DNA of 29,197 nucleotides from a virus, in the IMG/VR virus record IMGVR_UViG_3300010330_000018, positions 1-29,197 of that record. One strand, 5' to 3'. Made by a program: the position numbers and the translations under genes. The stretch's first letter is position 1; the number at the start of each line of letters is the position of its first letter. The notes beneath the pieces are model-generated. The model was given only the letters and a program-made list of their open reading frames with translations. It was not told the DNA's origin and ran no database searches. Below, in pieces: positions 1 through 5,810 of this stretch.

Positions 1-277
1 ATTCTGATATTTTTTTTTCCTTTTTTTTAATATCTTTCTTTTCTTTTTTTGTTGGTTTTACTTTTTTCACTTTTTTTATTTACCCACCTTTTTTTTTTTT
101 TTTTTTTTTTTATTTCGGTTCGGCTCGGTTATCCACGTCTCATATAACCGTGTTCTCTCTCTTTTTTTATGCGGTTCGGCATATCAACAACCTTATGGCT
201 CTTTATGGTGGCCACCATATCGGTTCTTTAAGGTTCGGTTCGTGCCGTTGGTTAAAATGCCAAAATCGGCAAAAACA
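1..277. other. T-rich leader region with palindromes, no gene seen
   Basis: No convincing coding region. Bases 1-120 are nearly pure pyrimidine, mostly T, with a run of more than 20 T near 89-111. Bases 115-250 carry several copies of the word GGTTCGG. Seen directly: a perfect 16-base palindrome at 204-219 (TATGGTGGCCACCATA), an inverted repeat CGGTTAT/ATAACCG at 126-132 and 144-150, and a small GCC...GGC hairpin near 258-270. The last lies just past the 3' end of the minus-strand gene and the T-rich tract is further downstream, so part of this may end that transcript. An origin or packaging-related role is possible but unsupported. Confidence 0.5.
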
Positions 278-649
278 TTATAGTAATTGGTAACCGTTGC
301 TTAATGAGTAATTTTTATAATGCTCAAATTCTGAACCCAATAAGTCGCTTAACAAATATTCAAAACTATATAAAACTTGAAATATTCTATCAGAACCATA
401 TAACCCACCACAATAAATGTTTCTGAAAATTAAAGATGCGTTTTCATTTTCAATATAAATATTAATCCTGTTAATGACTTTATACCTGTCAAAACCCTGT
501 ATAGTTACTCTAACTGTGCTTTTAACGTTGTTGGTTTTGACAAATTCGGCAAAACTTTTTAATGCCTTTAACTGTTCGGCGTCAAAATCTTTTTTTTCTA
601 TGCCGAATGTTCGATTATTCGGCTTTTTATTTAGATATATTTCTATCAT
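278..649 (-). CDS. Hypothetical protein, 123 aa, left-arm accessory gene
   Basis: I do not recognise this protein. It starts with MIEIYLNKK, has a Lys/Asp-rich helical stretch (about residues 20-40), then an alternating strand-like segment (about 43-80, with TVRVTIQGF and INIYIENENASLIF), and a C-terminal helix with YLLSDLLGSEF, so an alpha/beta fold is likely. The start is supported by a ribosome site GGGTGGTG a few bases upstream on the minus strand and by an AT-rich box (TAATATATATATTG-like) about 40 bases before the ATG. It is one of only two minus-strand genes in the window and runs away from the + strand cluster at 862, so the 650-861 gap is a divergent promoter region. No transmembrane segment is seen. 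It may be an early regulator or host-takeover protein, but nothing in the sequence proves this. Confidence 0.75.
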   Translation of the reverse strand: MIEIYLNKKPNNRTFGIEKKDFDAEQLKALKSFAEFVKTNNVKSTVRVTIQGFDRYKVINRINIYIENENASLIFRNIYCGGLYGSDRIFQVLYSFEYLLSDLLGSEFEHYKNYSLSNGYQLL

Positions 650-681
650 TTACACCACCCTTTAAAAGTTTTCTTAATCTT

Positions 682-695
682 TTAATATATATATT
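682..695 (-). promoter_or_regulatory. TATA-like promoter for the minus-strand gene at 278-649
   Basis: Read on the minus strand, an AT-only box (CAATATATATATTAA) lies about 40 bases before the ATG at 649. Initiation about 25 bases downstream would leave a leader of about 14 bases that holds the GGTGG ribosome site. The placement fits archaeal promoters; activity is inferred. Confidence 0.5.
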
Positions 696-797
696 GTTTA
701 ATGGATTTGAATCTTGGTTTCTTATTGTGTTTTGTATTTGTTGTTTCATATATGTTTTAATGTATTAATTGATATATATATTTATGTATAGTGGAAT

Positions 798-861
798 ATA
801 TATACTGAAGCATACAAAACTTTATATATGCTGATGTGTATTTATTGTTTTGGGTGATGTA
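798..861 (+). promoter_or_regulatory. Archaeal-type promoter and ribosome site for the 862 gene cluster
   Basis: A TTTATATATG box at 821-830 is preceded by the word ATATATACTGAAG at 798-810, and followed by a GGGTGATG ribosome site at 852-859 directly before the ATG at 862. The same upstream word and a near-identical TATA box recur at 2615-2680, and ATATATACT recurs at about 3557. The repeated word suggests a shared transcription-factor site upstream of the TATA box. Confidence 0.65.
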
Positions 862-981
862 ATGAAGATAAACAACGAATACATAGAAAAACTATATGAA
901 GACGGGCAAATAACCTATATGGAAAAAGAAATTTTACTTAACGTAAACAACAATAAAAAATTTTGGTTGGGGTTGGTGTAA
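862..981 (+). CDS. Small hypothetical protein, 39 aa
   Basis: A short open frame opens with MKINNEYIEKLYEDG and ends in LGLV. It is preceded by a clear TATA box and the GGGTGATG ribosome site, and its stop TAA abuts the ATG of the next frame at 982, which suggests a real operon of tiny genes. The sequence (YIEKLYEDGQITYMEKEIL) looks helical; short frames with this kind of 'length and gain' wording are often small viral or plasmid accessory proteins, but I recognise no family. Coding status rests on the promoter, ribosome site and tight packing rather than on homology. Confidence 0.5.
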   Translation: MKINNEYIEKLYEDGQITYMEKEILLNVNNNKKFWLGLV

Positions 982-1143
982 ATGGCTAAATTTCAATTTG
1001 TGAGAAGTAGATATACGGGAGAGATTTTTATTGATTTACAAAACACATATATAAGAGTTGCTGACGGGCGGGAGTTTTTGCCTGTTCATTTTGAAAATGG
1101 GGAGTTGGAAAGATACAATTATATAGTAAAAAAGGTGGTGTGA
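982..1143 (+). CDS. Small hypothetical protein, 53 aa, beta-rich
   Basis: The frame starts immediately after the previous stop (TAA then ATG), with GGTTGGTG as a possible ribosome site inside the preceding gene. The protein begins MAKFQFVRSRYTGEIFIDL and looks like a small beta-sheet fold with a charged tail (ELERYNYIVKKVV). I do not recognise a family. Its stop TGA is followed at once by the ATG of the next small gene, so 862, 982 and 1144 form a three-gene string with no spacers, consistent with translational coupling. Confidence 0.5.
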   Translation: MAKFQFVRSRYTGEIFIDLQNTYIRVADGREFLPVHFENGELERYNYIVKKVV

Positions 1144-1275
1144 ATGGATAAAAATAAAGTTTTGGTAAATGTAGAAGGCCGTAAAAAACCTATATGGCTT
1201 GAAGTCGTGGACATAAAGAGAGTTGGGATATTGGAGAAACTGAAGACAATAATAAGGGGGGCCTGGAACACATAA
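1144..1275 (+). CDS. Small hypothetical protein, 43 aa
   Basis: Third member of the spacerless string: TGA of the gene before is followed directly by ATG at 1144, and GGTGGTG just upstream serves as ribosome site. The protein is basic (MDKNKVLVNVEGRKKPIWLE at the start, then a Lys/Arg-rich helix ending in RGAWNT). No family recognised. It ends just before the repeat-rich gap 1276-1493. Confidence 0.5.
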   Translation: MDKNKVLVNVEGRKKPIWLEVVDIKRVGILEKLKTIIRGAWNT

Positions 1276-1493
1276 AAAAAGCGTGTGTGGGGGCGTGTTG
1301 TAATTTGTGTGTGGGGGTATACTGCAAGATGCAAGATGCACACAGTAATTAAGGATACTGCAAGATGCAAGATGCACACTGCACACAATAAGGTAATGCG
1401 TCAGAATTTTGTTAATCGGCTGTAAAGGTTTTGTGTGGCGTGTCCTATTATGTTAATTGTGTGGGGGTGTGTCATAAAAAAGGGTGTCCATAA
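1276..1493. repeat. Iteron-like direct repeats and GTGTGGGGG words between genes
   Basis: Two exact 25-base copies lie at 1319-1343 and 1355-1379, 36 bases apart start to start. Each contains GCAAGAT twice in tandem and ends in GCACAC. Around them the G-rich word TGTGTGGGGG (or a close variant) recurs near 1283, 1307 and 1458, with a weaker copy near 1432. No gene is apparent. Direct repeats beside G-rich words in a small-gene region are typical of protein-binding arrays, such as replication origins or operators; which one cannot be told here. Confidence 0.6.
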
Positions 1494-1718
1494 ATGAAGT
1501 TAACAGAAATAAATAACACGTTGTATTTAGAGACAAAAGCACACAAACTTAATTTTAGTGTTTTTGTCGGCTCGTATATGTCTTATGCGGTCATCTCTGA
1601 TTTTGTGTCTCAATATAAAAACTCTCTTGGTGAGTTTTGGGCTTTTGTCGGCTCACTTCTGTTTATTTATTCTTTTATAACTTTATGGTGGTGTTGCAGA
1701 TGGATAAAAAAGAATTAA
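1494..1718 (+). CDS. Small membrane protein, 74 aa
   Basis: A short protein with one strong membrane span near its C-terminus (FWAFVGSLLFIYSFITLWW, about residues 49-67) followed by a basic tail CCRWIKKN. A second, weaker hydrophobic stretch (FSVFVGSYMSYAVISDFV) lies at about 21-38. FVGS occurs in both halves, which hints at an internal duplication of a hydrophobic hairpin. The upstream GGGTGTCCATAA is only a weak ribosome site. The 3' end overlaps the next gene by 19 bases. Function unknown; candidates are a membrane anchor or a small holin-like or superinfection protein. Confidence 0.6.
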   Translation: MKLTEINNTLYLETKAHKLNFSVFVGSYMSYAVISDFVSQYKNSLGEFWAFVGSLLFIYSFITLWWCCRWIKKN

Positions 1719-1939
1719 TGAAAATGGCACGTGGCCTGTTCGGTGTGTCGGGCTTCTCTGAAGATTTTTTTAAGAAGTTTGACATAAAGAGAGAACAGAC
1801 CAAAACACAGGCAGAAGCAAGGCAAAGGGTGGCAGAATATAAGAAGCGTGGCTACGTGGCCACATATAAGCGTTTTGACTTCGTGGATTTGGCACGTGAA
1901 AGCATCTATGAAGTCGTGGCCATTCGGGAAAAGGTGTAG
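1700..1939 (+). CDS. Hypothetical basic helical protein, 79 aa
   Basis: The start at 1700 is chosen because GGTGGTG lies at 1688-1694; a longer frame from 1637 exists but its extra N-terminus only mirrors the membrane-protein gene in another frame. The protein (MDKKELMKMARGLFGVSGFS...) is strongly charged and helical in the middle (residues about 25-52, rich in Lys, Arg, Gln and Glu), and ends in VVAIREKV. No family recognised. It overlaps the membrane-protein gene and is probably translated together with it. Confidence 0.6.
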   Translation: MDKKELMKMARGLFGVSGFSEDFFKKFDIKREQTKTQAEARQRVAEYKKRGYVATYKRFDFVDLARESIYEVVAIREKV

Positions 1940-2231
1940 TGGAAAATATATATTCGAATATACAGGTTTTGATGGCATAATGGAATATATATATTCCATA
2001 ACATAAAATCCCGCATGGCCACCAACAAGGCCACCAGGCCACAGGCACACAGGAATATAACGGTGTTATGGCGTGGCACAATATAACGGTGTTATAGGCG
2101 GGGGTGTCTTTAAATGGCGTGTGGGCTTAACCTGTGGGGTGGAAAATATAGGTTTCAAAATATGGTTTTCAATATATGGTTTTAAAAATATGGTTTAGAG
2201 AATATAATATATTGCGGGATATATGTTTTTT
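1940..2231. repeat. Non-coding region with palindrome, paired inverted repeats and TATGGTTT repeats
   Basis: No gene is supported here. Seen directly: a perfect 18-base palindrome at 1981-1998 (TGGAATATATATATTCCA); GGCCAC three times within 2015-2042; two exact 16-base copies at 2054-2069 and 2080-2095, 26 bases apart start to start, each containing the inverted repeat ATAAC-GGT-GTTAT; and three or four copies of ATATGGTTT between about 2145 and 2195. The paired inverted repeats are about 2.5 helical turns apart, as expected for a dimeric DNA-binding protein, upstream of the promoter at 2232. Confidence 0.55.
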
Positions 2232-2285
2232 AGTATACAAAAGTATTTATATACATGATGCCAATAATAAAGCGGGTGATGTATA
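2232..2285 (+). promoter_or_regulatory. Promoter copy A (TATA box plus GGGTGATG)
   Basis: The TATA box GTATTTATATACAT is at 2243-2255 and the ribosome site GGGTGATGTATA ends a few bases before the ATG at 2286. The whole block 2232-2296, including the first codons of the gene, is repeated with one mismatch at 2627-2691. Confidence 0.7.
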
Positions 2286-2453
2286 ATGAAAATAACAAAA
2301 AAACAAATTAGTGAAGCACTAAAAAAGAATTTAGATGAAACCAATTTAGGCCAGGAAGTGTATTTTAAGGCACACGAGAAACATAAAATTGTTTATCATG
2401 GCATGGGATATGGCATGGATTGGGAATGTGTCGATTGCGGGATATGGTGGTAA
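2286..2453 (+). CDS. Small hypothetical protein with C-terminal CxxC, 55 aa
   Basis: Begins MKITKKQISEALKKNLDETN, so an amphipathic N-terminal helix, and ends with a short aromatic, cysteine-containing tail WECVDCGIWW. CxxC followed by aromatic residues can be half of a metal site, so the protein may bind zinc as a dimer; this is inference. The start is firmly set by promoter copy A and GGGTGATG. The first four residues (MKIT) are shared with the gene at 2681 because the promoter duplication extends into both coding regions. Confidence 0.6.
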   Translation: MKITKKQISEALKKNLDETNLGQEVYFKAHEKHKIVYHGMGYGMDWECVDCGIWW

Positions 2454-2474
2454 GGCCGTTTTTAAGGTGATGGA

Positions 2475-2609
2475 ATGAAATGTAAAAATTGCGGAAGAGA
2501 ATTAAAAAGAACAACAAAAAACGGACATAAAAGTGTTAATATATATTGGATTAATAAAGGTTTTTGTAATCAAATTTGTGGTATTGAATACTATATCAAA
2601 AATAAGTAA
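2475..2609 (+). CDS. Small zinc-ribbon protein, 44 aa
   Basis: Two cysteine pairs are visible: CKNC at residues 3-6 and CNQIC at residues 31-35, separated by a basic stretch (RELKRTTKNGHK) and WINKGF. The spacing fits a small treble-clef or zinc-ribbon DNA-binding or adaptor protein. GGTGATGGA just upstream of 2475 is the ribosome site; an earlier ATG at 2470 stops after two codons. It is likely co-transcribed with the gene at 2286. Zinc binding is inferred from the cysteines. Confidence 0.6.
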   Translation: MKCKNCGRELKRTTKNGHKSVNIYWINKGFCNQICGIEYYIKNK

Positions 2610-2614
2610 CATAA

Positions 2615-2680
2615 TATATATACTGAAGTATACAAAAGTATTTATATACATGATGCCAATAATAAAGTGGGTGATGTATA
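2615..2680 (+). promoter_or_regulatory. Promoter copy B (duplicate of the promoter at 2232)
   Basis: ATATATACTGAAG at 2615-2627, TATA box GTATTTATATACAT at 2638-2650 and GGGTGATGTATA immediately before ATG 2681. Bases 2627-2691 match 2232-2296 with one difference (T at 2668, C at 2273). The copy also shares its upstream word with the promoter at 798. Confidence 0.7.
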
Positions 2681-2911
2681 ATGAAAATAACAATGTATCT
2701 TACAAATAAATTGATTGGAGGATATTTTTTGAAGATAGATACAGACCATTCAGAAGCGGGGGACTTTATACCTGCACGGGAAATAATCAGAATGGCCAAA
2801 CAGCATAAAGTAAAAATTCACCTTGCGGGTAACTATTGGGAACAATACAATAAAAAAGGTTGGGGCGAAACTGTTTCACCTGAAGAGGCCGAAAAACTGA
2901 TAGGTAGATAA
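2681..2911 (+). CDS. Hypothetical protein, 76 aa
   Basis: Begins MKITMYLTNKLIGGYFLKID, followed by DHSEAGDFIPAREIIRMAKQ, a strand KVKIHLAGNYWEQYN and a C-terminal helix with SPEEAEKLIGR. The alternation suggests a small alpha/beta protein. No family recognised. The start is fixed by promoter copy B with GGGTGATG. It is the last + strand gene before the hairpins at 2915-2989 and the convergent minus-strand gene at 3121-3510. Confidence 0.65.
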   Translation: MKITMYLTNKLIGGYFLKIDTDHSEAGDFIPAREIIRMAKQHKVKIHLAGNYWEQYNKKGWGETVSPEEAEKLIGR

Positions 2912-2914
2912 ACC

Positions 2915-2989
2915 CACCACCACATTTTTTATTATTTTGTAGTGGTGAACCAAAAGGAAAAAATCCGAAAAAATTCCGAGAGATTTTTT
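2915..2989. terminator. Two hairpins in a convergent gap, probable terminators
   Basis: CACCAC at 2915-2923 can pair with GTGGTG at 2942-2947 around a T-rich loop. AAAAAATC at 2958-2965 pairs with GATTTTTT at 2982-2989, leaving a T run on the + strand and, on the minus strand, also a T run. The position between two genes that converge (2911 and 3121) fits transcription end signals acting in both directions. Confidence 0.45.
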
Positions 2990-3120
2990 TATAAGGGCGG
3001 GTTGTCACCTCATAATCCGGAGGGTAAAATTTTTGCATAAAGCTTTTTTACTTCTAATTACCGCTGCATCCCGCACCTTACAATGCTTATAAGCCACCGC
3101 ATTTTATAACATATACTGAG

Positions 3121-3510
3121 CTACAGCCCGCAGGGGATTCTCATTTGTCTGCTGGTGGGAGGATTAGCTGGTGGCAGATTCACCCATCCAGCCTTCCTGA
3201 GTTTTTCTTCATCCACATTGAACTCCGACTGTATTTCAAACTCAACGCCATACTTTTTCAGGAAATAGAGCAGAAACATGGCGGAGCTTGCACCTTCCAG
3301 CGCCACGGCTTTTTCGTATGTGTTGAACAGCACGGCAAAGTCCCTGACTGACACATCTTTGAGCTTCTTCTCTTCATCAATTCTTGCCCTCTCATCATCC
3401 CGCAGCCAGTCCAGGGCTTTCTCGAAATAGCCGTCAAGCTCGTCAGTTGACCTGTCCACCACGAAGGCAATTTTATACTTCTTTACCAGAACATAATTTA
3501 CCCATCCCAT
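3121..3510 (-). CDS. Hypothetical protein, 129 aa
   Basis: Not recognised. The N-terminus is strand-like (MGWVNYVLVKKYKIAFVVD), then a helical acidic middle (about residues 22-55, with ALDWLRDDERARIDEEKKL), a second helical part with FAVLFNTYEKAVALEGASSA and FLLYFLKKYG, and a Pro-rich tail (NLPPANPPTSRQ). The DNA is more G+C rich than the genes to its left. The nearest ribosome site, AGGAGG (minus strand, 3529-3534), is about 18 bases from the ATG, longer than usual; an in-frame stop blocks any longer start. It faces away from the terminase operon and shares a divergent promoter region at 3554-3592. Confidence 0.65.
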   Translation of the reverse strand: MGWVNYVLVKKYKIAFVVDRSTDELDGYFEKALDWLRDDERARIDEEKKLKDVSVRDFAVLFNTYEKAVALEGASSAMFLLYFLKKYGVEFEIQSEFNVDEEKLRKAGWVNLPPANPPTSRQMRIPCGL

Positions 3511-3553
3511 AATTAATTATATGGCGCGCCTCCTATTTATGCTTTTCGCGGTG

Positions 3554-3593
3554 GACATATATACTTCAACACAGATAAGTATTTATATATGTT
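3554..3593. promoter_or_regulatory. Divergent promoter region between 3510 and 3610
   Basis: On the + strand, AGTATTTATATATG at 3579-3592 is almost identical to the TATA boxes at 2243 and 2638 and sits about 30-40 bases before the zinc-knuckle gene. ATATATACT at about 3557 matches the word upstream of two other promoters and doubles as an AT-rich box for the minus-strand gene. Direction-specific activity is inferred. Confidence 0.55.
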
Positions 3594-3621
3594 ACACCAA
3601 AAATATAGCATGGGCGATGAG

Positions 3622-3723
3622 ATGTTTGGCATGAAGACGAAAAGGTGCTTGATGTGCCAGCGGGAATTTGTTACATACTTTGATGGAGTCCAGTATTGCG
3701 AAGAGTGTAGGAAGCTCCTTTAG
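3622..3723 (+). CDS. Zinc-knuckle micro-protein, about 33 aa
   Basis: Two CxxC pairs, CLMC and CEEC, flank REFVTYFDGVQY, a classic small zinc-finger layout (CxxC-x17-CxxC by eye). Three in-frame ATGs (3610, 3622, 3631) are possible; GGGCGATGAG favours 3622, while TTTGGC before 3631 is also found before the next gene's ATG. The DNA has the higher G+C of the terminase block. It lies upstream of the terminase gene with the orphan at 3766 and may be a small DNA-binding partner. Function is unknown. Confidence 0.55.
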   Translation: MFGMKTKRCLMCQREFVTYFDGVQYCEECRKLL

Positions 3724-3765
3724 GCGGGGCTTCTAAAAAAAGAATAGGTGAATAGAGGGTTTGGC

Positions 3766-4041
3766 ATGTATATCGTGAAGACAAAGTTCAACGCTTTTTA
3801 TGTTGCGCGGAAGCTCGAGATTGTCAAGGAGAACAGGCACACGCGGAAAGAGGTGCTCCTTACCGATGCGTGGCGGATCATCAAAAAGGACAAGAGCGGG
3901 AAGGAGAGCCATCTGCATTACGACCTCTGCGTCATTAAGATGAAATATGTGCGAATTTACGGCAAAGCGAGCTTCGATGGCGAGCCGTCATACAGCGAGT
4001 GCGAGAAAATAATTAATAGCAGAAAGTTTAAAGAATATTAG
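3766..4041 (+). CDS. Hypothetical protein upstream of terminase, 91 aa
   Basis: Begins MYIVKTKFNAFYVARKLEIV and is strongly basic with alternating strands: TDAWRIIKKDKSGKESHLHYD, CVIKMKYVRIYGKASF, ending in ECEKIINSRKFKEY. The start at ATG 3766 follows GGTGAATAGAGGG; a GTG six codons upstream is possible but sits inside that ribosome site. The gene is 11 bases from the terminase start, where small terminase subunits often sit, but I see no helix-turn-helix, so a TerS assignment is not supported. It could equally be an RNA- or DNA-binding accessory of packaging. Confidence 0.65.
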   Translation: MYIVKTKFNAFYVARKLEIVKENRHTRKEVLLTDAWRIIKKDKSGKESHLHYDLCVIKMKYVRIYGKASFDGEPSYSECEKIINSRKFKEY

Positions 4042-4051
4042 GGGAGAATTG

Positions 4052-5443
4052 ATGCGGACGCTGGAAGATATTTTTCAGGGGGAAGACGAGCAGCAGTTTC
4101 TCCTTGACTGCCGATTTGATTTCGGCAAGTGGGTTACGCGCGTTCTTGGATACGATTACAAATGGTTTCACCGCGAGTGGATAGAGGCGCTTCTTTCAAA
4201 AAAGCGAATCGCTATCCTCGCGCCTACCGGCTTCGGCAAAACCACGATTCTTGGCATAGCATACCCGCTCTGGAACCTCTTTTATAAGAAATACTGGCAG
4301 GGGTTGATTGTCTCTAATTCCATACCGCAGGCCACCAAGATTATTGACAGGCTTAAGATGGCGATGCAGGAGAATGAACTTCTTCAGCGCCTCGTTCCCG
4401 AATATTCAAACCTGACCTGGAGCAAGACCGAAATTGCCACATCCACCAAAGGCAGAATTTTCTGTAAGCCGTATGGCGAGAGCGCGAAAGGTGTCCATGT
4501 TAATTATGTTCTTGGCGACGAGGTGTCCTCATACCGCGACCATTCTATATGGTTCAGGTATATTGTTACGCGGGCAACCGCAAAGCGTGGGGAAGTTGCC
4601 GCAATCTCCACACCGGTTGACGAAAACGACTTGATGATGTCCAAGCTTATGCGTAGCCCGTATTACTGGCACAAAAGCTATCCTGCCATACAGAATAATA
4701 AGTCTATCTGGCCCGAGAGATTCCCGCTTGAATGGCTCAAGCAAGAGGAAGCTGAATTGGGGAAGTCACACTTTGCCCAGCAATATCTCTGTAAGATAAT
4801 TCCCGAATCGGAAGAGATTCCATTCCCAACGCGGCTTCTTGTACAGGCTCACAGTCTCAAATATCAGTTTATGGATAGGCGCCCCGAAGGCGATACCGAT
4901 CCATATTATGTCGGATGCGATTTTGCTATGTCACTCAAAGGCGACTGGTCTGCATTTGTCGTCGGCAAGAAGCGGGATGACAACAAGATTCAAGTTGTCA
5001 AAATATTCAGGTTTCGTGGCATGCTTCCGTCCGCCCAGACCGAAGTCTTGAAGAGCATTAACCGCGATTTCCAGCCCAACAGAATGCTTCTGGACAAGTC
5101 AACTTTCGGCGAGTTCATCGTCAACGATCTCATCTCTGAAGGCATACCCGCAGTCGGCTTCCCGTTCACGCAGGAAAACAGGAACTCCGCATTTGCCAAA
5201 GCTATAACACTTTTAAATGAAGGAAACATAATATTGCCATACAGCAAGGAACCGACATATACATCGCAGATGATTGACCGCCTTGAGCATGAGCTGACGC
5301 ATTTTGTTGTTGACAAGACACCGAGAGGATATGCAACATACAAAAGTTTGGCAGACCACGATGATGTTGCAATCGCGTTCATTCTGATGCTCAAGGCGGC
5401 GGCTGAAGAAAGAAAGTTTATATCCTATATAAGGGCGAGGTAA
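4052..5443 (+). CDS. terL: Terminase large subunit (packaging ATPase and nuclease)
   Basis: Motor that drives DNA into the prohead and cuts it. The ATPase half shows Walker A APTGFGKTT (about residues 57-65) and Walker B YVLGDE (Asp/Glu about 156-157), followed by the coupling-type region ISTPVDEND. The nuclease half has the RNase H-like acidic residues in GCDFAMSLKGDW (about 289-299), LLDKSTFGEF (Asp about 348) and ADHDDVAIAF (about 434-443). At 463 aa it is of normal length. GGGGAGAATTG precedes the ATG at 4052. Base composition is clearly more G+C rich than the portal gene that follows, so the block may have a different history. Its stop directly abuts the next gene. Confidence 0.95.
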   Translation: MRTLEDIFQGEDEQQFLLDCRFDFGKWVTRVLGYDYKWFHREWIEALLSKKRIAILAPTGFGKTTILGIAYPLWNLFYKKYWQGLIVSNSIPQATKIIDRLKMAMQENELLQRLVPEYSNLTWSKTEIATSTKGRIFCKPYGESAKGVHVNYVLGDEVSSYRDHSIWFRYIVTRATAKRGEVAAISTPVDENDLMMSKLMRSPYYWHKSYPAIQNNKSIWPERFPLEWLKQEEAELGKSHFAQQYLCKIIPESEEIPFPTRLLVQAHSLKYQFMDRRPEGDTDPYYVGCDFAMSLKGDWSAFVVGKKRDDNKIQVVKIFRFRGMLPSAQTEVLKSINRDFQPNRMLLDKSTFGEFIVNDLISEGIPAVGFPFTQENRNSAFAKAITLLNEGNIILPYSKEPTYTSQMIDRLEHELTHFVVDKTPRGYATYKSLADHDDVAIAFILMLKAAAEERKFISYIRAR

Positions 5444-5749
5444 ATGGAAGAAATCACATACAAACAATTTAAAAAATGTATGGAAAGTTTAATCGAATCG
5501 CATATGGAAGAATTAAAATATGAGATGCAAGACTATATGCAGTATATGACACCAGACATTTATGAGCGAATTCAGAATACTGTAAAAATCATAGATGAAA
5601 ATGAAGATATATTAAGAGAAGGCGAAAGGCACAAAGATGATGCACTGTTTTTCATACAAAATAATTTGCCGACGTATCGGATTATTGGGCGAGAGCTTAA
5701 GAGAAGGCATGAAAACAAGAAAAAGGAAAGCGATTTTTCCTATGCATGA
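5444..5749 (+). CDS. Hypothetical helical acidic protein between terminase and portal, 101 aa
   Basis: The ATG follows the terminase stop with no gap, and GGCGAGGTAA acts as ribosome site. The protein appears all helical (YKQFKKCMESLIESHMEELK, then NTVKIIDENEDILREGERHK) with a basic tail RELKRRHENKKKESDFSYA. Coiled-coil tendency is visible. Codon use is AT-rich, unlike the terminase. No family recognised. Position suggests a packaging or head-assembly accessory. Confidence 0.65.
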   Translation: MEEITYKQFKKCMESLIESHMEELKYEMQDYMQYMTPDIYERIQNTVKIIDENEDILREGERHKDDALFFIQNNLPTYRIIGRELKRRHENKKKESDFSYA

Positions 5750-5772
5750 GTAACAAAAGCGTAAGCGGAAAA

Positions 5773-5810
5773 CTTTATTAATTTGCTTTAACAAATATTA
5801 TTGATTGTAT
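5773..5810 (+). promoter_or_regulatory. TATA box for a near-leaderless portal mRNA
   Basis: CTTTATTAAT at 5773-5782 is centred about 34 bases before the portal ATG (5811). The bases in front of the ATG (ATTATTGATTGTAT) have no GGTG or GGAG ribosome site. This combination fits a very short leader or leaderless archaeal transcript. Confidence 0.5.

Noticed and set aside
89-111. Poly-T run as genome end or assembly artefact
   Set aside because: It could be either or neither; nothing in the window distinguishes them.
1319-1379. Direct repeats as a CRISPR array
   Set aside because: Only two copies with an 11-base spacer and no cas genes; this does not fit a CRISPR array.
2114-2185. A 23-codon frame beginning MACGLNLWGGKYRF
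   Set aside because: It spans the ATATGGTTT repeats, has weak ribosome-site support and no recognisable product.
3000-3040. tRNA-like anticodon loop as a complete tRNA gene
   Set aside because: No pairing 5' anticodon strand, D arm, T arm or acceptor stem around it, so it is at most a fragment.
3523-3530. GGCGCGCC (rare 8-base palindrome) as a sign of cloning vector
   Set aside because: It sits in the more G+C-rich block with no vector sequence around it; chance is enough to explain it.
3766-4041. Small terminase subunit by position
   Set aside because: No helix-turn-helix or TerS-like oligomerisation pattern is visible; the HTH protein at 12413 is no better placed.
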